Assembly (NCBI GenBank): GCA_900466945.1
Contig: UBNV01000006.1
Coordinates: forward strand, 496,001-560,000
Direction of reading: 5' to 3'
Source: Hyphomicrobiales bacterium
Lineage (GTDB): Bacteria > Pseudomonadota > Alphaproteobacteria > Rhizobiales > Rhizobiaceae
Length of the DNA stretch: 64,000 nucleotides
Shown: positions 18,945-27,663 of the stretch, one piece after another
Layout of the letters: every line of letters begins with the position of its first letter
How positions within the stretch are numbered: the stretch's first letter is position 1
Notes under the pieces: generated by a model
Databases searched by the model: none
What the model saw: the letters and a program-made list of their open reading frames with translations, nothing else
Told to the model about the DNA's origin: nothing
Program-made: the position numbers and the translations under genes

Positions 18945-21008
18945 TCAGGGCTTCATGATCGATCGGCGGAGGAAGCTGTATCCCATCGCCGTGCGCCGTG
19001 CCATTTCTGCCGAATTGCCCGCGCCGCCATGACCGCCGGAGCCAAATTCCTGGAAAAGCGGCGTGTGGCCGGCCTCCTCCAGCCGCATGGCGAAACGCCG
19101 CGCATGCGAGGGATGCACCCGGTCGTCATTGCTCGAGCTCTCGATGTAGAGCGGCGGATAGGTTGTCTCCACGGCCGGCTTGATTTGGTGCAGCGGTGAA
19201 TAGCTGAGAAGATAGGCGCGGTCGGCTGCATCGTCCGGGTTACCATATTCGTCCATCCAGGCGCGTCCGGCAGGAAACATGTGAAAACGCGTCATGTCGA
19301 TGACCGGCACCCGGCACCAGACCGCACCGAAGTCCTCGGGGTAACGCGTCAGCATCACGCCAGTCAGCAGGCCGCCATTGCTGCCGCCGGTGCAGGCGAT
19401 GCGGGATGGCTTCGAGTAGCCGCGTTTTACGAGGTCGCGGGCGATCGCGACGAAATCCTCATAGGCCTTGTGACGGCCGTGGCGCTTGGCGGGCGTGTGC
19501 CATTGCGGCCCGAGCTCGGCGCCGCCACGAATATAGGCCTGCACATAGGCGCCGCCCTGTTCCAGGAAACGGCCTGTGGTGCCGGAGTAATGCGGCGCGA
19601 GCGATGCGGAGAATCCGCCATAGCCATAGATCAGCACCGGCAATTCGCCCTTGGTCCATTCCCTCGGCAGAACGAGGTGATACGGCACCTGTGTGCCGTC
19701 TTCCGAAGTCGCCTCCAGAAGCTCGCTCGTCATGCCGTCAGCATTGAAGTAGACCGGCGAGGTTTCCTCAGGCTTCAAAACTAGAGGTTCCGTTGTCGGT
19801 CGGCGGTTGGGATCGGAAAGCGAGAGCGTGTAGCGGGTCGGCGGCACCAGAAAGCCGGAGCCGATCACCCACAGCGTGTCATCGCCCATATGCAGATCGG
19901 CATAAAGCGGCGTGAAATACAGCGCTTCGACGCCGTCAGGCAGCGCGATCCGCTGGGGTTCTGCATCCGCACGCGTCAGATCCAACACGTAGAGAGACGG
20001 AGCAAGGCGTTCATCGACGGAATAGACAGCCCAATTCCGCAGCAGCGTGAAATGGTGGACGGCGCGGCCCGGAGCGGGATTCACCAGAATGCGGCGCTGA
20101 GGAGCCAGCGGTTCCTCACCGAACGGTGTCAGTTCCTGCAGGACGAGGCTGCCGCTTGGTACCTGCTCATCATTCTTGGCAAGCCACAGGACATGGCTGT
20201 GATTGATGTCGAAGCCGATGTCCTGTGGCAGCGGCAGGCGTCGAGCAACCCCATCGCCATCCTCCACATGGAGGCTAAGCTTGCCGATCTCATGGTTCGC
20301 CATGAACACGCGGATCTGCCGAGACTCGGGCCCGTTATGGCCACCAAGCTTCGGATCGATAACGAAGCCGTATCCGGTGACATCGGAAGATGCCGCTTCA
20401 AACATGATCTCGGCTTCTGCCGGCGTTTGGCCGCGCTGCAAGCGCCGTCCAACCCGCGGCCAGCCGGATTGGGTCGCAGAGTTCGCGTCGATCGAGCCAA
20501 AATAGACGATTTCGTTCTGGCTCAGCCAGGCCGCCTGCGCCCGGACGGGCGGCGTATCGAAGCCCCCATCGACCAATTGTTTTGTCTCCAGGTCGAATTC
20601 GAGGAAGCGCGTCTGGTCCGAGCCTCCATCGGACAGGCGCAGGAGAACGCGTGTCGGCTCGAAGGGGCAGGTGACGCAACCGCCGAAGATCCATCGCTTG
20701 CCCTCGCGAGCGCAGAATGCATCGACGTCGAAAACCGTTTCCCAGGCTGCATCGGCGCGTGGCGCAAGTTCGGCCGGCAGACGCCGCAGCACACCGAGCG
20801 GATTGTCGCGCGAGCGGTTGAAATCGAACAGCCAGTTGCCGCGCCGGGCCGGAACGATCAGCCTGTCCTGCCGCTCCATCATCGCCTGAAGAGCGGCAAC
20901 ATCGGCCTCCATCTCAGGCGTCGTCAGGGCCTCCAGCGACGTCGCGTTCCGTGCGGCGACGAAAGCCAGCGTCTGTGGATCGTCATCCTTTTCGAGAAAG
21001 AGATCCAT
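18945..21008 (-). CDS. prolyl oligopeptidase family serine peptidase (S9A)
   Basis: Cytosolic S9A peptidase (687 aa): N-terminal beta-propeller (about residues 60-420) and C-terminal alpha/beta-hydrolase domain. Catalytic Ser543 lies in GGSNGG, the Asp in SSNDDRVHPSH (about 628-629) and the His at 660 in GSGGHGG. No signal peptide. Start at 21008 (MDLFLEKDDDPQTL) follows a short untranslated stretch; the longer frame upstream runs into the vapC region. Likely cleaves short proline-containing peptides; the physiological substrate is unknown. Confidence 0.88.
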   Translation of the reverse strand: MDLFLEKDDDPQTLAFVAARNATSLEALTTPEMEADVAALQAMMERQDRLIVPARRGNWLFDFNRSRDNPLGVLRRLPAELAPRADAAWETVFDVDAFCAREGKRWIFGGCVTCPFEPTRVLLRLSDGGSDQTRFLEFDLETKQLVDGGFDTPPVRAQAAWLSQNEIVYFGSIDANSATQSGWPRVGRRLQRGQTPAEAEIMFEAASSDVTGYGFVIDPKLGGHNGPESRQIRVFMANHEIGKLSLHVEDGDGVARRLPLPQDIGFDINHSHVLWLAKNDEQVPSGSLVLQELTPFGEEPLAPQRRILVNPAPGRAVHHFTLLRNWAVYSVDERLAPSLYVLDLTRADAEPQRIALPDGVEALYFTPLYADLHMGDDTLWVIGSGFLVPPTRYTLSLSDPNRRPTTEPLVLKPEETSPVYFNADGMTSELLEATSEDGTQVPYHLVLPREWTKGELPVLIYGYGGFSASLAPHYSGTTGRFLEQGGAYVQAYIRGGAELGPQWHTPAKRHGRHKAYEDFVAIARDLVKRGYSKPSRIACTGGSNGGLLTGVMLTRYPEDFGAVWCRVPVIDMTRFHMFPAGRAWMDEYGNPDDAADRAYLLSYSPLHQIKPAVETTYPPLYIESSSNDDRVHPSHARRFAMRLEEAGHTPLFQEFGSGGHGGAGNSAEMARRTAMGYSFLRRSIMKP

Positions 21009-21045
21009 GGCGCTACTCCCTTGCATTGTCGTCGTGTTTTTCCGA

Positions 21046-21438
21046 TCAGGCGAGATCGGTGCGGCGGAAATCCTCGCCAACATAGAGGAGGGCGGCGCCG
21101 GCTGCCTTGGCGCCTGCATAGGAAAAACAGTCGCCGAAATTGAGGCGGGCGGGATGTCGGCCCTTGCCGTAGCGGGAGAACGCGTCGAGGGCGGCGAGTG
21201 CCGTGTCGCGGGTGGCGGGCAGGATTTCGGCGTTCAGTTCGGCGAGAAACTGGTCGACAAAAGCGTGTGCTTCTTCGACGGTCTTCTTTGTCCGGGACGA
21301 GATCACCACGGTTGTTTCATAGATGACGGTTGCTTAAGTGGAAAAAGGAGTGGGTGATAGGGCCATGCGATCAAGAAGATTCTGACGTCGCGGCGCATCC
21401 ATGAGAATTTCCACGAGTGCCGACCTATCGATGAACAT
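21046..21438 (-). pseudogene. vapC: VapC-type PIN toxin interrupted by an in-frame stop
   Basis: Reading from ATG 21438 gives a 130-codon PIN-domain toxin of the VapC family except that codon 35 is TAA (21334-21336). The frame before and after the stop is the same, so this is a substitution-type stop, not a frameshift. N-terminal part: MFIDRSALVEILM, with Asp4. After the stop: ATVIYETTVVI with Glu41, then RYGKGRHPARLNFGDCFSY with Asp103, then GEDF with Asp123, so all acidic PIN residues are retained. A GTG (codon 44/45) could restart translation of an 87-residue C-terminal piece, which would lack Asp4 and Glu41. Overlaps the antitoxin gene by 14 bases. Likely inactive as toxin unless the stop is read through or is a sequencing error. 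Confidence 0.85.
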
Positions 21439-21685
21439 CGTTATCACCCCACATTTCGTCGAGGAAAGCCTTCTCGTCGAAGGGTTCGAGCGTGTCGTAG
21501 GCGGGCATGTTGTGGCGGGCACGTAGTATCTCCAGCCGCTCGGCCAGCGGAGGACGCTTTTCGTCCTCTTGCACCACGCGTTCCAGCGCCTGGCGGATGG
21601 CATCCGTCTTGGTCGGTGCTTTCAGGATTTTCTGGGCCTGCACAGCGAGTTGGTTCACCCGTTCATCGCGCACGAAAAGCGGCAT
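21425..21685 (-). CDS. vapB: VapB-type antitoxin
   Basis: 86-aa antitoxin of the PSK/Rv0623-like group: N-terminal DNA-binding segment MPLFVRDERVNQLAVQAQ, then TKTDAIRQALERVV, and an acidic C-terminal tail (DEKAFLDEMWGD) that would neutralise the PIN toxin. Start at 21685 is chosen because an operator-like palindrome lies immediately upstream. Its 3' end overlaps vapC. The antitoxin is intact while the toxin has an in-frame stop. Overlapping the 3' side of the ABC-F gene region, it appears to be an insertion of a small transcription unit between core genes. Confidence 0.88.
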   Translation of the reverse strand: MPLFVRDERVNQLAVQAQKILKAPTKTDAIRQALERVVQEDEKRPPLAERLEILRARHNMPAYDTLEPFDEKAFLDEMWGDNDVHR

Positions 21686-21697
21686 GGCGTCACCTCG

Positions 21698-21729
21698 TGA
21701 ATATACGCGACCAAGATAATGTATATTCA
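21698..21729. promoter_or_regulatory. palindromic operator of vapBC
   Basis: Perfect inverted repeat TGAATATAC (21698-21706) and GTATATTCA (21721-21729), spacer 14 bp, starting 13 bp upstream of the vapB ATG. VapB antitoxins repress their own operon through such palindromes; the AT-rich arms probably overlap the promoter. Confidence 0.8.
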
Positions 21730-21752
21730 GGGGGCAACAAGAACGGGCTGGT

Positions 21753-23642
21753 TCAGCCAGCCATGCCCTCTTCATATTCGGCAGAGAGCTCGAGCCACTG
21801 CTCTTCGGCAGCGGATAGCTTGGCGGCGGCTTCGCCGCGCTGTTTCGCCTTTTCCGCGGCCTTGGCAGGCGCCTTTTCGTACAGCACGGGATCGGCGAGT
21901 TCCTTGTCGAGCGCCTGAATCAAAGTTTCCAGCTTTTTCGTCAAAGCCTCGACTTCGTTGATCTTTTTCTTGAGTGGCGCCAGGCTCGCCCGTCGGTCTG
22001 CAGCCGCCTTGCGCTGATCGGCCTTGTTGATCTGATCGCCAGCCGCATCCGACTTGTCCTTCTCCGTCGGCTTTTTGCCAGAGGCGACGATGAGCGAACG
22101 ATACTCCTCCATGTCGCCGTCGAAGCTGGTGACGGTGCCGTTGTTGACCAGCCATAGGCGGTCGACGGTCGCCTCGATCAGGTGGCGATCGTGGGAAATC
22201 AAGATGACGGCGCCCTCGTAGTCGTTGAGCGCCTCGATCAGCGCCTTACGGCTGTCGATGTCGAGATGGTTGGTCGGTTCGTCGAGGATCAACAGGTTCG
22301 GCGCGTGAAAGGCCGCAAGGCCCATCAAAAGGCGCGCCTTCTCGCCGCCTGACAGATCCTTGGCGGCTGTCGCCATCTTTTCGGTCGCGAGCCCCATTTG
22401 CGCGACGCGGGCGCGCACCTTGGCTTCCGGCTCCAGCGGCATCAACCGGCGGACATGTTCGACGGGTGTCTGCTCAGGGATCAGATCGTCGAGCTGGTGT
22501 TGGGCAAAGAAGCCGATTTTCAGCGAAGGTGCCGTCTTCAACTCACCTGCCTGCGCTTCCAGCCGACCGGAGATGAACTTGGCAAAGGTCGACTTGCCGT
22601 TGCCGTTCGAGCCGAGCAGCGCGATGCGGTCGTCATTGTCGATCCTGAGGTTGATGTTCTTCAGGATCGGCTTGCCTGGCTCGTAGCCGACCACGCCGCC
22701 GTTGACAGCTATGATCGGGGAGGCGGGTTGCTTGTCCGGGGCAGGGAAGGTGATCGGCTGGACGTGATCCTCGATCACGGCAGCCACCGTTCCCATGCGC
22801 TCCAGCGCCTTGACGCGGCTCTGGGCCTGCTTGGCCTTGGTGGCTTTTGCCTTGAAGCGGTCGATGAAGCTTTGCAGGTGCTTGCGCGCCGCGTCGTTCT
22901 TCACCTTGGCCTTGGTCTGCAATTCGTCGTTCTCGGCCTTCTGCCGTTCGAACTGGTCGTATCCGCCGCGATAGAAGGTCAGCTTCTTCTGGTCGAGATG
23001 GATGATCGAATTGACGGCGGTGTTCAAAAGGTCGCGGTCATGGCTGATGATGATGACCGTATGTGGATAGCGCCGGACATAATCCTCGAGCCACATCGAG
23101 CCTTCGAGGTCGAGATAGTTGGTCGGTTCGTCGAGCAGGAGCAGATCCGGTTCGGCAAACAGCACGGCCGCGAGTGCCACGCGCATGCGCCAACCACCCG
23201 AGAAGGACGAGGCCGGGCGCAATTGTGCTTCGTGGTCGAAGCCAAGGCCGGACAGGATGGTCGCGGCGCGCGCTTCGGCAGAATGGGCGCCGATATCGGC
23301 AAGGCGGGTTTGGATTTCGGCGATGCGATGCGGGTCGCTCGCGGTCTCTGCCTCGATAAGCAAGGCTGCCCGTTCCTTGTCGGCGGCGAGCACGATCGAG
23401 ATCAGCGAGTCCTCGGTGCCCGGGGCTTCCTGTGCCACCTGGCCGATCCGCGCATTCTTCGGAATGGAGATGTTGCCGCTCTCTGCCGACATGTCGCCGG
23501 TGATGATGCGAAACAGCGTGGACTTGCCCGCACCATTCTTGCCGACCAGACCGGCTTTGGTGCCGGCCGGCAGCGCGACGGTCGCGTGGTCGATGAGGAG
23601 CCTGCCGGCGATGCGGGCGGAAATGTCGTTGATCGTGATCAT
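21753..23642 (-). CDS. ABC-F family ATP-binding protein (YheS/Uup type)
   Basis: Soluble ABC-F ATPase (629 aa) with two nucleotide-binding domains and no membrane domain. Walker A motifs: GLVGKNGAGKST and ALLGSNGNGKST; signatures FSGGWRMRVALA and LSGGEKARLLMG; Walker B LLLLDEPTNYLD and LLILDEPTNHLD. The linker between domains (P-site tRNA interaction motif region) is Lys-rich (AKATKAKQAQSRVKALERM), and a C-terminal coiled coil (about 530-620) is present. ABC-F proteins act on ribosomes to relieve stalling or in stress; YheS-like is the closest assignment by architecture. Substrate antibiotics cannot be inferred. Confidence 0.9.
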   Translation of the reverse strand: MITINDISARIAGRLLIDHATVALPAGTKAGLVGKNGAGKSTLFRIITGDMSAESGNISIPKNARIGQVAQEAPGTEDSLISIVLAADKERAALLIEAETASDPHRIAEIQTRLADIGAHSAEARAATILSGLGFDHEAQLRPASSFSGGWRMRVALAAVLFAEPDLLLLDEPTNYLDLEGSMWLEDYVRRYPHTVIIISHDRDLLNTAVNSIIHLDQKKLTFYRGGYDQFERQKAENDELQTKAKVKNDAARKHLQSFIDRFKAKATKAKQAQSRVKALERMGTVAAVIEDHVQPITFPAPDKQPASPIIAVNGGVVGYEPGKPILKNINLRIDNDDRIALLGSNGNGKSTFAKFISGRLEAQAGELKTAPSLKIGFFAQHQLDDLIPEQTPVEHVRRLMPLEPEAKVRARVAQMGLATEKMATAAKDLSGGEKARLLMGLAAFHAPNLLILDEPTNHLDIDSRKALIEALNDYEGAVILISHDRHLIEATVDRLWLVNNGTVTSFDGDMEEYRSLIVASGKKPTEKDKSDAAGDQINKADQRKAAADRRASLAPLKKKINEVEALTKKLETLIQALDKELADPVLYEKAPAKAAEKAKQRGEAAAKLSAAEEQWLELSAEYEEGMAG

Positions 23643-23717
23643 GTCTGGCTTTTGGCCGATGTCACGGGCAAAGGCAAGCGGAAGGGGAAGCCGGCATGGG
23701 AAGCACAGACGCCCCTG

Positions 23718-24740
23718 TCAGGCGACCTGCCGCTGTCCGGGCTTGTAGCCGATGATCGGCTGGCGCGGGTTTTGACGGGCAAGGATCGTCGCGGTCTTGG
23801 CGATGGCAAGCCAGCTGGTCGGATCTGCGGCCTCATGCGCCATGGCATGGCCGATGGCGAGCGGCAGGCCGCCGACACCCTGCGAGGTCTCGGAGGCGAA
23901 GACGAGATTGTTTTCCGCTGTCGTGAACAGCCGTTCGGCGATGATGTGCGCCTCGTCGGCATTGATGCCATCGAAGACGAAGGCAAAGGTGTCAGCCTCG
24001 ATCCGGGCGATGAAGTCGTGCTTCTTGATCGCCTTGCGAAAGATGCCGGCCAGTCCCTTGATCAGCTTGCTCACGGCCTCGGCGCCATACTGGTGCTGCA
24101 GACCGGGAAGATCGAGAATTTCGATCAGCACGAGCGCGCTCGGCTTGGCCGCCGAGGCTGCCGAATGGACTTCTTCCAATGTCTGGAAGAGGCTGATGCG
24201 GTTCGCAAGCCCGGTCAGATGATCGCGCTTCATCGCAGCCTGCGCCGCGCGAATGGCACGGTCTGCAGCATTCAGGCTGTCCAGCCCCTCGGCCACATCG
24301 GAGGAGAGTGCGGTTTCCGCCTTGATCATGTCTCTGGCAATCGAGGAGAGCAGATCCAGTTCGCCGAGCAACTGGTCAATACCGACACTGACATCCTCGC
24401 GGATCGAGCGGATGACGCCCTCAACGGAGTTCGTAAAGGCCCGCTTCTGTGTCAGGCCGAGTGACAGCTGGTCGCTGAGCCGCGTCAGCGTCTTCAGCGT
24501 TTCATCCTGCAAGCGCTCGGCCGAGACACCGCAATGGCCGGCAAGCCTGTGCTTGAGGCCGAGCTGGTCGAGCGCCGATTGTGTCGGGCGGGCACCAAGG
24601 GCTGAAAGCTCGCGCGCAAGATCCGAATTGCCGCCTGTAAAGGCTTCATGGACAAGTTCGAAGTTGCGGGGGAGCCCTGCGATCTGATGCTTCAGCATGA
24701 AGACTGTGATCTTCTGGAGATCGTCTGGAAGTCCGCTCAT
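23718..24740 (-). CDS. degenerate GGDEF-domain protein
   Basis: Cytoplasmic protein (340 aa): N-terminal helical region (residues 1-170, with coiled-coil character) and a C-terminal GGDEF-like fold introduced by the conserved DHLTGLANR motif. The active-site GGDEF loop reads EADTF, so the glycine pair and the catalytic Glu are lost; a diguanylate cyclase is therefore unlikely. It may be a sensor or a c-di-GMP/GTP-binding scaffold. Start at 24740 has an AGGA ribosome-binding site 8 bases upstream; the frame extends 28 codons further up. No EAL domain or membrane helix seen. Confidence 0.78.
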   Translation of the reverse strand: MSGLPDDLQKITVFMLKHQIAGLPRNFELVHEAFTGGNSDLARELSALGARPTQSALDQLGLKHRLAGHCGVSAERLQDETLKTLTRLSDQLSLGLTQKRAFTNSVEGVIRSIREDVSVGIDQLLGELDLLSSIARDMIKAETALSSDVAEGLDSLNAADRAIRAAQAAMKRDHLTGLANRISLFQTLEEVHSAASAAKPSALVLIEILDLPGLQHQYGAEAVSKLIKGLAGIFRKAIKKHDFIARIEADTFAFVFDGINADEAHIIAERLFTTAENNLVFASETSQGVGGLPLAIGHAMAHEAADPTSWLAIAKTATILARQNPRQPIIGYKPGQRQVA

Positions 24741-25030
24741 CAAAACCGTCCTGATCATGCGATGAGTTGCGCTTAACCTGCGGGAAGTCGGAACTATTCC
24801 CACGGAATTCAGGTCTCGTAACACGGCATCACATACGAAACGGTTAAGGCATGCAGGTGCTTCAAGGGCTTTCCCTTGGCTTTTGTCAAATCGAAAATCC
24901 CCTGAGGAATGAGGGGGTTCTGCCCTTCAGTTAATTATTATTTAGAGATGTATGTGTTTTAAATGATGTCCTCAGAGCAGGCCGGGGAAGCGCTTACCAA
25001 GCACTCGACCGGCGAACATCCGTAGGCATC
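24741..25030. promoter_or_regulatory. divergent intergenic region GGDEF gene / chemoreceptor unit
   Basis: 290 bp between divergent starts. It holds a CCCCT/AGGGG hairpin (about 24899-24917) and an AT-rich stretch (24928-24965). Inside the latter, TTAA-N7-TTAG at 24931-24945 resembles the alphaproteobacterial CtrA half-site pair TTAA-N7-TTAA with one mismatch; this is a weak pattern match only. Confidence 0.35.
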
Positions 25031-25330
25031 ATGAAGTCCCTCATTCCCGCTGTCTACTTCTCGCTGGCGGTCGCCGTTGTCGCTGTCATCGCGGCAAGGC
25101 CGTCCGGACCCTTCGTCCTCGTCGTAACTTCACCGGCTGCAAATGCGGCCGGTTCGATGGCCGTCATCGACCGGGCAGACGGCGCTTTCGTCTGGGCTGG
25201 AAGCGTGCCCTGGATGTCGGTCGCATATTCGCCGGCCCCGGATTTTCCGGAGCGGCTACTCGATGCGGGCGCTTTGCTCGTCATCAACCATGATCTGGCA
25301 CTCGGTTGCCTGCAAGGAATGAACACATGA
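25031..25330 (+). CDS. small membrane-anchored protein of unknown function
   Basis: 99-aa protein I do not recognise. Residues about 4-22 form one hydrophobic N-terminal helix (signal anchor, or signal peptide ending near AARP), followed by a hydrophobic region ([14 protein letters not shown]) and a probably periplasmic C-terminal part rich in Ala, Pro and Asp. Its stop (25328-25330) overlaps the chemoreceptor start by ATGA, which strongly suggests that both are one transcript with coupled translation. The ribosome-binding site is weak. Codon use matches its neighbours. A role beside the receptor is inferred from the overlap only. Confidence 0.65.
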   Translation: MKSLIPAVYFSLAVAVVAVIAARPSGPFVLVVTSPAANAAGSMAVIDRADGAFVWAGSVPWMSVAYSPAPDFPERLLDAGALLVINHDLALGCLQGMNT

Positions 25331-26919
25331 ATGAACTGAAGAAGCTCAGAGACAGGGTCTCCTACGGCATCGTCGGACTGCTCTGGATCAACTTTGCCTT
25401 GATCTTGATCCGCAACCTCGTGCGCGAGGAGGGCGCCGACTGGATGATGATCCTGGCGACCCTCGTCCTGCTGGTACCGGCCACCTTGTTGTGGGCACAG
25501 GATCGCACTGGCGCGGCCACCCGCATGGTCACCTCCATGGCCAATGCGGCTACTGTCGCCATCCTGGTCTTCGCGTTCCAGGGTTCGCCGCTGCAAATCG
25601 ACCTGCATATGTACTTCTTCGCAAGCCTTGCCATCTGCGCCGCCTGGATCGACTGGCGTGCCATCATCGGTTACGCCGCGCTCGTCGCGGTCCACCATCT
25701 GCTGCTCTATGTCGCAATGCCCCTGGCGGTCTTCCCGGGGGATTCCGACTTCTCGCGCGTCGTCCTGCATGCGGTCGTGCTGATCGTGCAGAGCATCGTG
25801 CTGATCGCCCTGACGTCGGCGGTGGTCAAAGCTTTCGATGTCTCTGACAAGGCCGTTGCCGAAGCCGTTGCCGCCGAGCGCGAGGCCGTTGAGATGGCTG
25901 ATCACGCCAGACGTACCGATGCGGCCGCCGATGCCGAACGCCGCAAGCGGGAGGCAGAAAAGGCGCGGGAGGCCGACGCCGTCGATTTTGCCGTGGCCGA
26001 GCTTGCAAAGTCCTTGCAGAAGCTCGCGGATGGCGATCTGTCCTGCCGCATCGAAACTGCCTTCTCCGGCCCCCTCGATGAATTGCGGACCTCCTTCAAC
26101 GCGTCTGTCCAGAAGCTCGAAGTCGTCGTGTCTCAGGTGGGGCAGGTTGCCTCGGTCCTGCGGAACGGCACAGGCCAGATCGGTCAGGCCAACAACGACC
26201 TCTCTGCGCGAAGCGAACGTCAGGCCGTCTCGGTCGAGGAAACCGCGAGCGCCTTGTCCAGCGTTATGTCGACCGTCAAGGACACGGCATCCGTCGCAGA
26301 CTCCGTCGGCAAACTGGTGAATCAGGCGAGAACCGGTGCGGAGCGCTCCGGCACGATCGTCACCGATGCCGTCTCCGCCATGAGCCGCATCGAGCAGTCG
26401 TCGCAGTCGATTTCCAACATCATCGGCGTCATCGATGAAATTGCCTTCCAGACAAACCTGCTGGCGCTCAATGCAGGCGTCGAAGCGGCCCGTGCCGGTG
26501 AGGCCGGCAAGGGCTTCGCGGTCGTCGCCCAGGAGGTTCGCGAACTTGCGCAGCGCTCCGCCAATGCGGCGAAGGAGATCAAGGCCCTGATCAACACATC
26601 AGGCGAAGAAGTCCGCCACGGTGTGTCGTTGGTCGACCAAGCGGGCGAGGCCCTGAGCACGATTTCGACCGAGGTTCAGGCGATCAGCCGGGAGATCTGC
26701 AAGATCATCGATGGTGCCAAGAGCCAGGCGCAGGGGCTTGCCGAAATCGATTCAGCGATTGGCCAGATCGATCGGGACACGCAGCAGAATGCCGCGATGG
26801 TCGAAGAATCAAGCGCGGCCATCCAGCAACTCGTGCAGGAGGCAACGACACTCGATCAGCTGATGGCCCAGTTTCAGGTCGGTTCGAAGACAGGCTACGC
26901 GACCCGACGAGCTGCCTGA
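25327..26919 (+). CDS. methyl-accepting chemotaxis protein, six-helix membrane sensor
   Basis: Chemoreceptor (530 aa). Six hydrophobic helices in the first 170 residues with very short loops, so there is no sizeable periplasmic ligand domain; then an Ala/Glu/Arg-rich helix, a HAMP-like segment ([21 protein letters not shown]) and the cytoplasmic signalling coiled coil with the hairpin tip [20 protein letters not shown] (about residues 370-390). The C-terminus lacks a CheR/CheB docking pentapeptide. Such multi-helix receptors are thought to sense membrane or energy-related cues. Start fixed by the ATGA overlap with the preceding small gene; no che genes nearby. Confidence 0.9.
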   Translation: MNELKKLRDRVSYGIVGLLWINFALILIRNLVREEGADWMMILATLVLLVPATLLWAQDRTGAATRMVTSMANAATVAILVFAFQGSPLQIDLHMYFFASLAICAAWIDWRAIIGYAALVAVHHLLLYVAMPLAVFPGDSDFSRVVLHAVVLIVQSIVLIALTSAVVKAFDVSDKAVAEAVAAEREAVEMADHARRTDAAADAERRKREAEKAREADAVDFAVAELAKSLQKLADGDLSCRIETAFSGPLDELRTSFNASVQKLEVVVSQVGQVASVLRNGTGQIGQANNDLSARSERQAVSVEETASALSSVMSTVKDTASVADSVGKLVNQARTGAERSGTIVTDAVSAMSRIEQSSQSISNIIGVIDEIAFQTNLLALNAGVEAARAGEAGKGFAVVAQEVRELAQRSANAAKEIKALINTSGEEVRHGVSLVDQAGEALSTISTEVQAISREICKIIDGAKSQAQGLAEIDSAIGQIDRDTQQNAAMVEESSAAIQQLVQEATTLDQLMAQFQVGSKTGYATRRAA

Positions 26920-26953
26920 GAGCGTTAGGCGCCCGGGCAAGCTTTAAATAGAC

Positions 26954-26983
26954 GAGGCTGCGATCATCGCGGCCTCTTTTTTT
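26954..26983 (+). terminator. intrinsic terminator after chemoreceptor gene
   Basis: Stem GAGGCTGCG (26954-26962) and CGCGGCCTC (26968-26976), one G-T pair, followed by seven T. Clear Rho-independent terminator for the small-protein/MCP unit. Confidence 0.85.
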
Positions 26984-27022
26984 GTTCATCGGCCGCAGCT
27001 TATCAAAGGGCGATTCCACCCC

Positions 27023-27529
27023 TTACATCCAGGCCTTGCCTTCGCCGCGGACAAAATAGACGAGGTCGAGGCTGAGGCTTGGCTTGCCCATTCCGGTCAA
27101 TCCGGCATGCACCTGCCCACGGTGATGGGTCTGGTGGTTGAAGACATGGGTGAGGGCAGGCCAGAGCTTCTGGGTCACGATCTCGGGTGAACTGACCGGC
27201 GAATAGGTGAACGGCTGCTCGATCGCGTCAGGTGTCAGGTTGCGGGTATAGCGGATGAGGCGGTCGTCCTCTCTCGCCCGTGCTGCACGCAGATCGTCGA
27301 ACCGCTCATAGGGGCGCTCATTGAGCGCCGTTGGCTTCGGGCCTTCTCCGGTGAAACGGTTGAGCCAGACACGGTCGGCGGTCAGGATGTGGCTGAGGGT
27401 TGCGAAGACGGAACCGAAGAAGGCGCCGGTGTCCCACTCCAGCTCTTCAGGTGAGAGCTCGCCAGCGGCTGCATAGAGGAGCCGGTTGGCCCAGGCATTG
27501 TACTCGGCGAGCATCTGGTAGTTCTGCAT
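27023..27529 (-). CDS. DinB family protein
   Basis: Four-helix-bundle protein of the DinB/YfiT-like superfamily (168 aa). Metal-ligand histidines are in LSHILTADRVW and HVFNHQTHHRGQ, with Asn-Ala-Trp in the N-terminal EYNAWANRLL motif. Such proteins bind a divalent metal; some are thiol-dependent S-transferases, others are DNA-damage-induced with unknown activity. Start at 27529 has an AGGAGAACGAG ribosome-binding site; the frame upstream is longer. Stands alone, convergent with the chemoreceptor gene. Confidence 0.85.
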   Translation of the reverse strand: MQNYQMLAEYNAWANRLLYAAAGELSPEELEWDTGAFFGSVFATLSHILTADRVWLNRFTGEGPKPTALNERPYERFDDLRAARAREDDRLIRYTRNLTPDAIEQPFTYSPVSSPEIVTQKLWPALTHVFNHQTHHRGQVHAGLTGMGKPSLSLDLVYFVRGEGKAWM

Positions 27530-27663
27530 CTCGTTCTCCTGATCGCGATCGTCGCTCAGACTAGACCGATTTGAGAGCAATGGGGCTGATGGGTTCCATG
27601 AAAATTGCTGATTTGCATCGAGCTCCGTGATGCGGTTGTCTGGCGAGACATCAGGAGACGCGA

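Noticed and set aside
21310..21360. Frameshift as the cause of the split vapC
   Set aside because: Both halves are in the same frame; the break is a TAA codon at 21334-21336.
22398..24464. 688-codon plus-strand frame over the ABC-F and GGDEF genes
   Set aside because: Spans two genes with convincing motifs on the opposite strand and the gap between them; no domain recognised.
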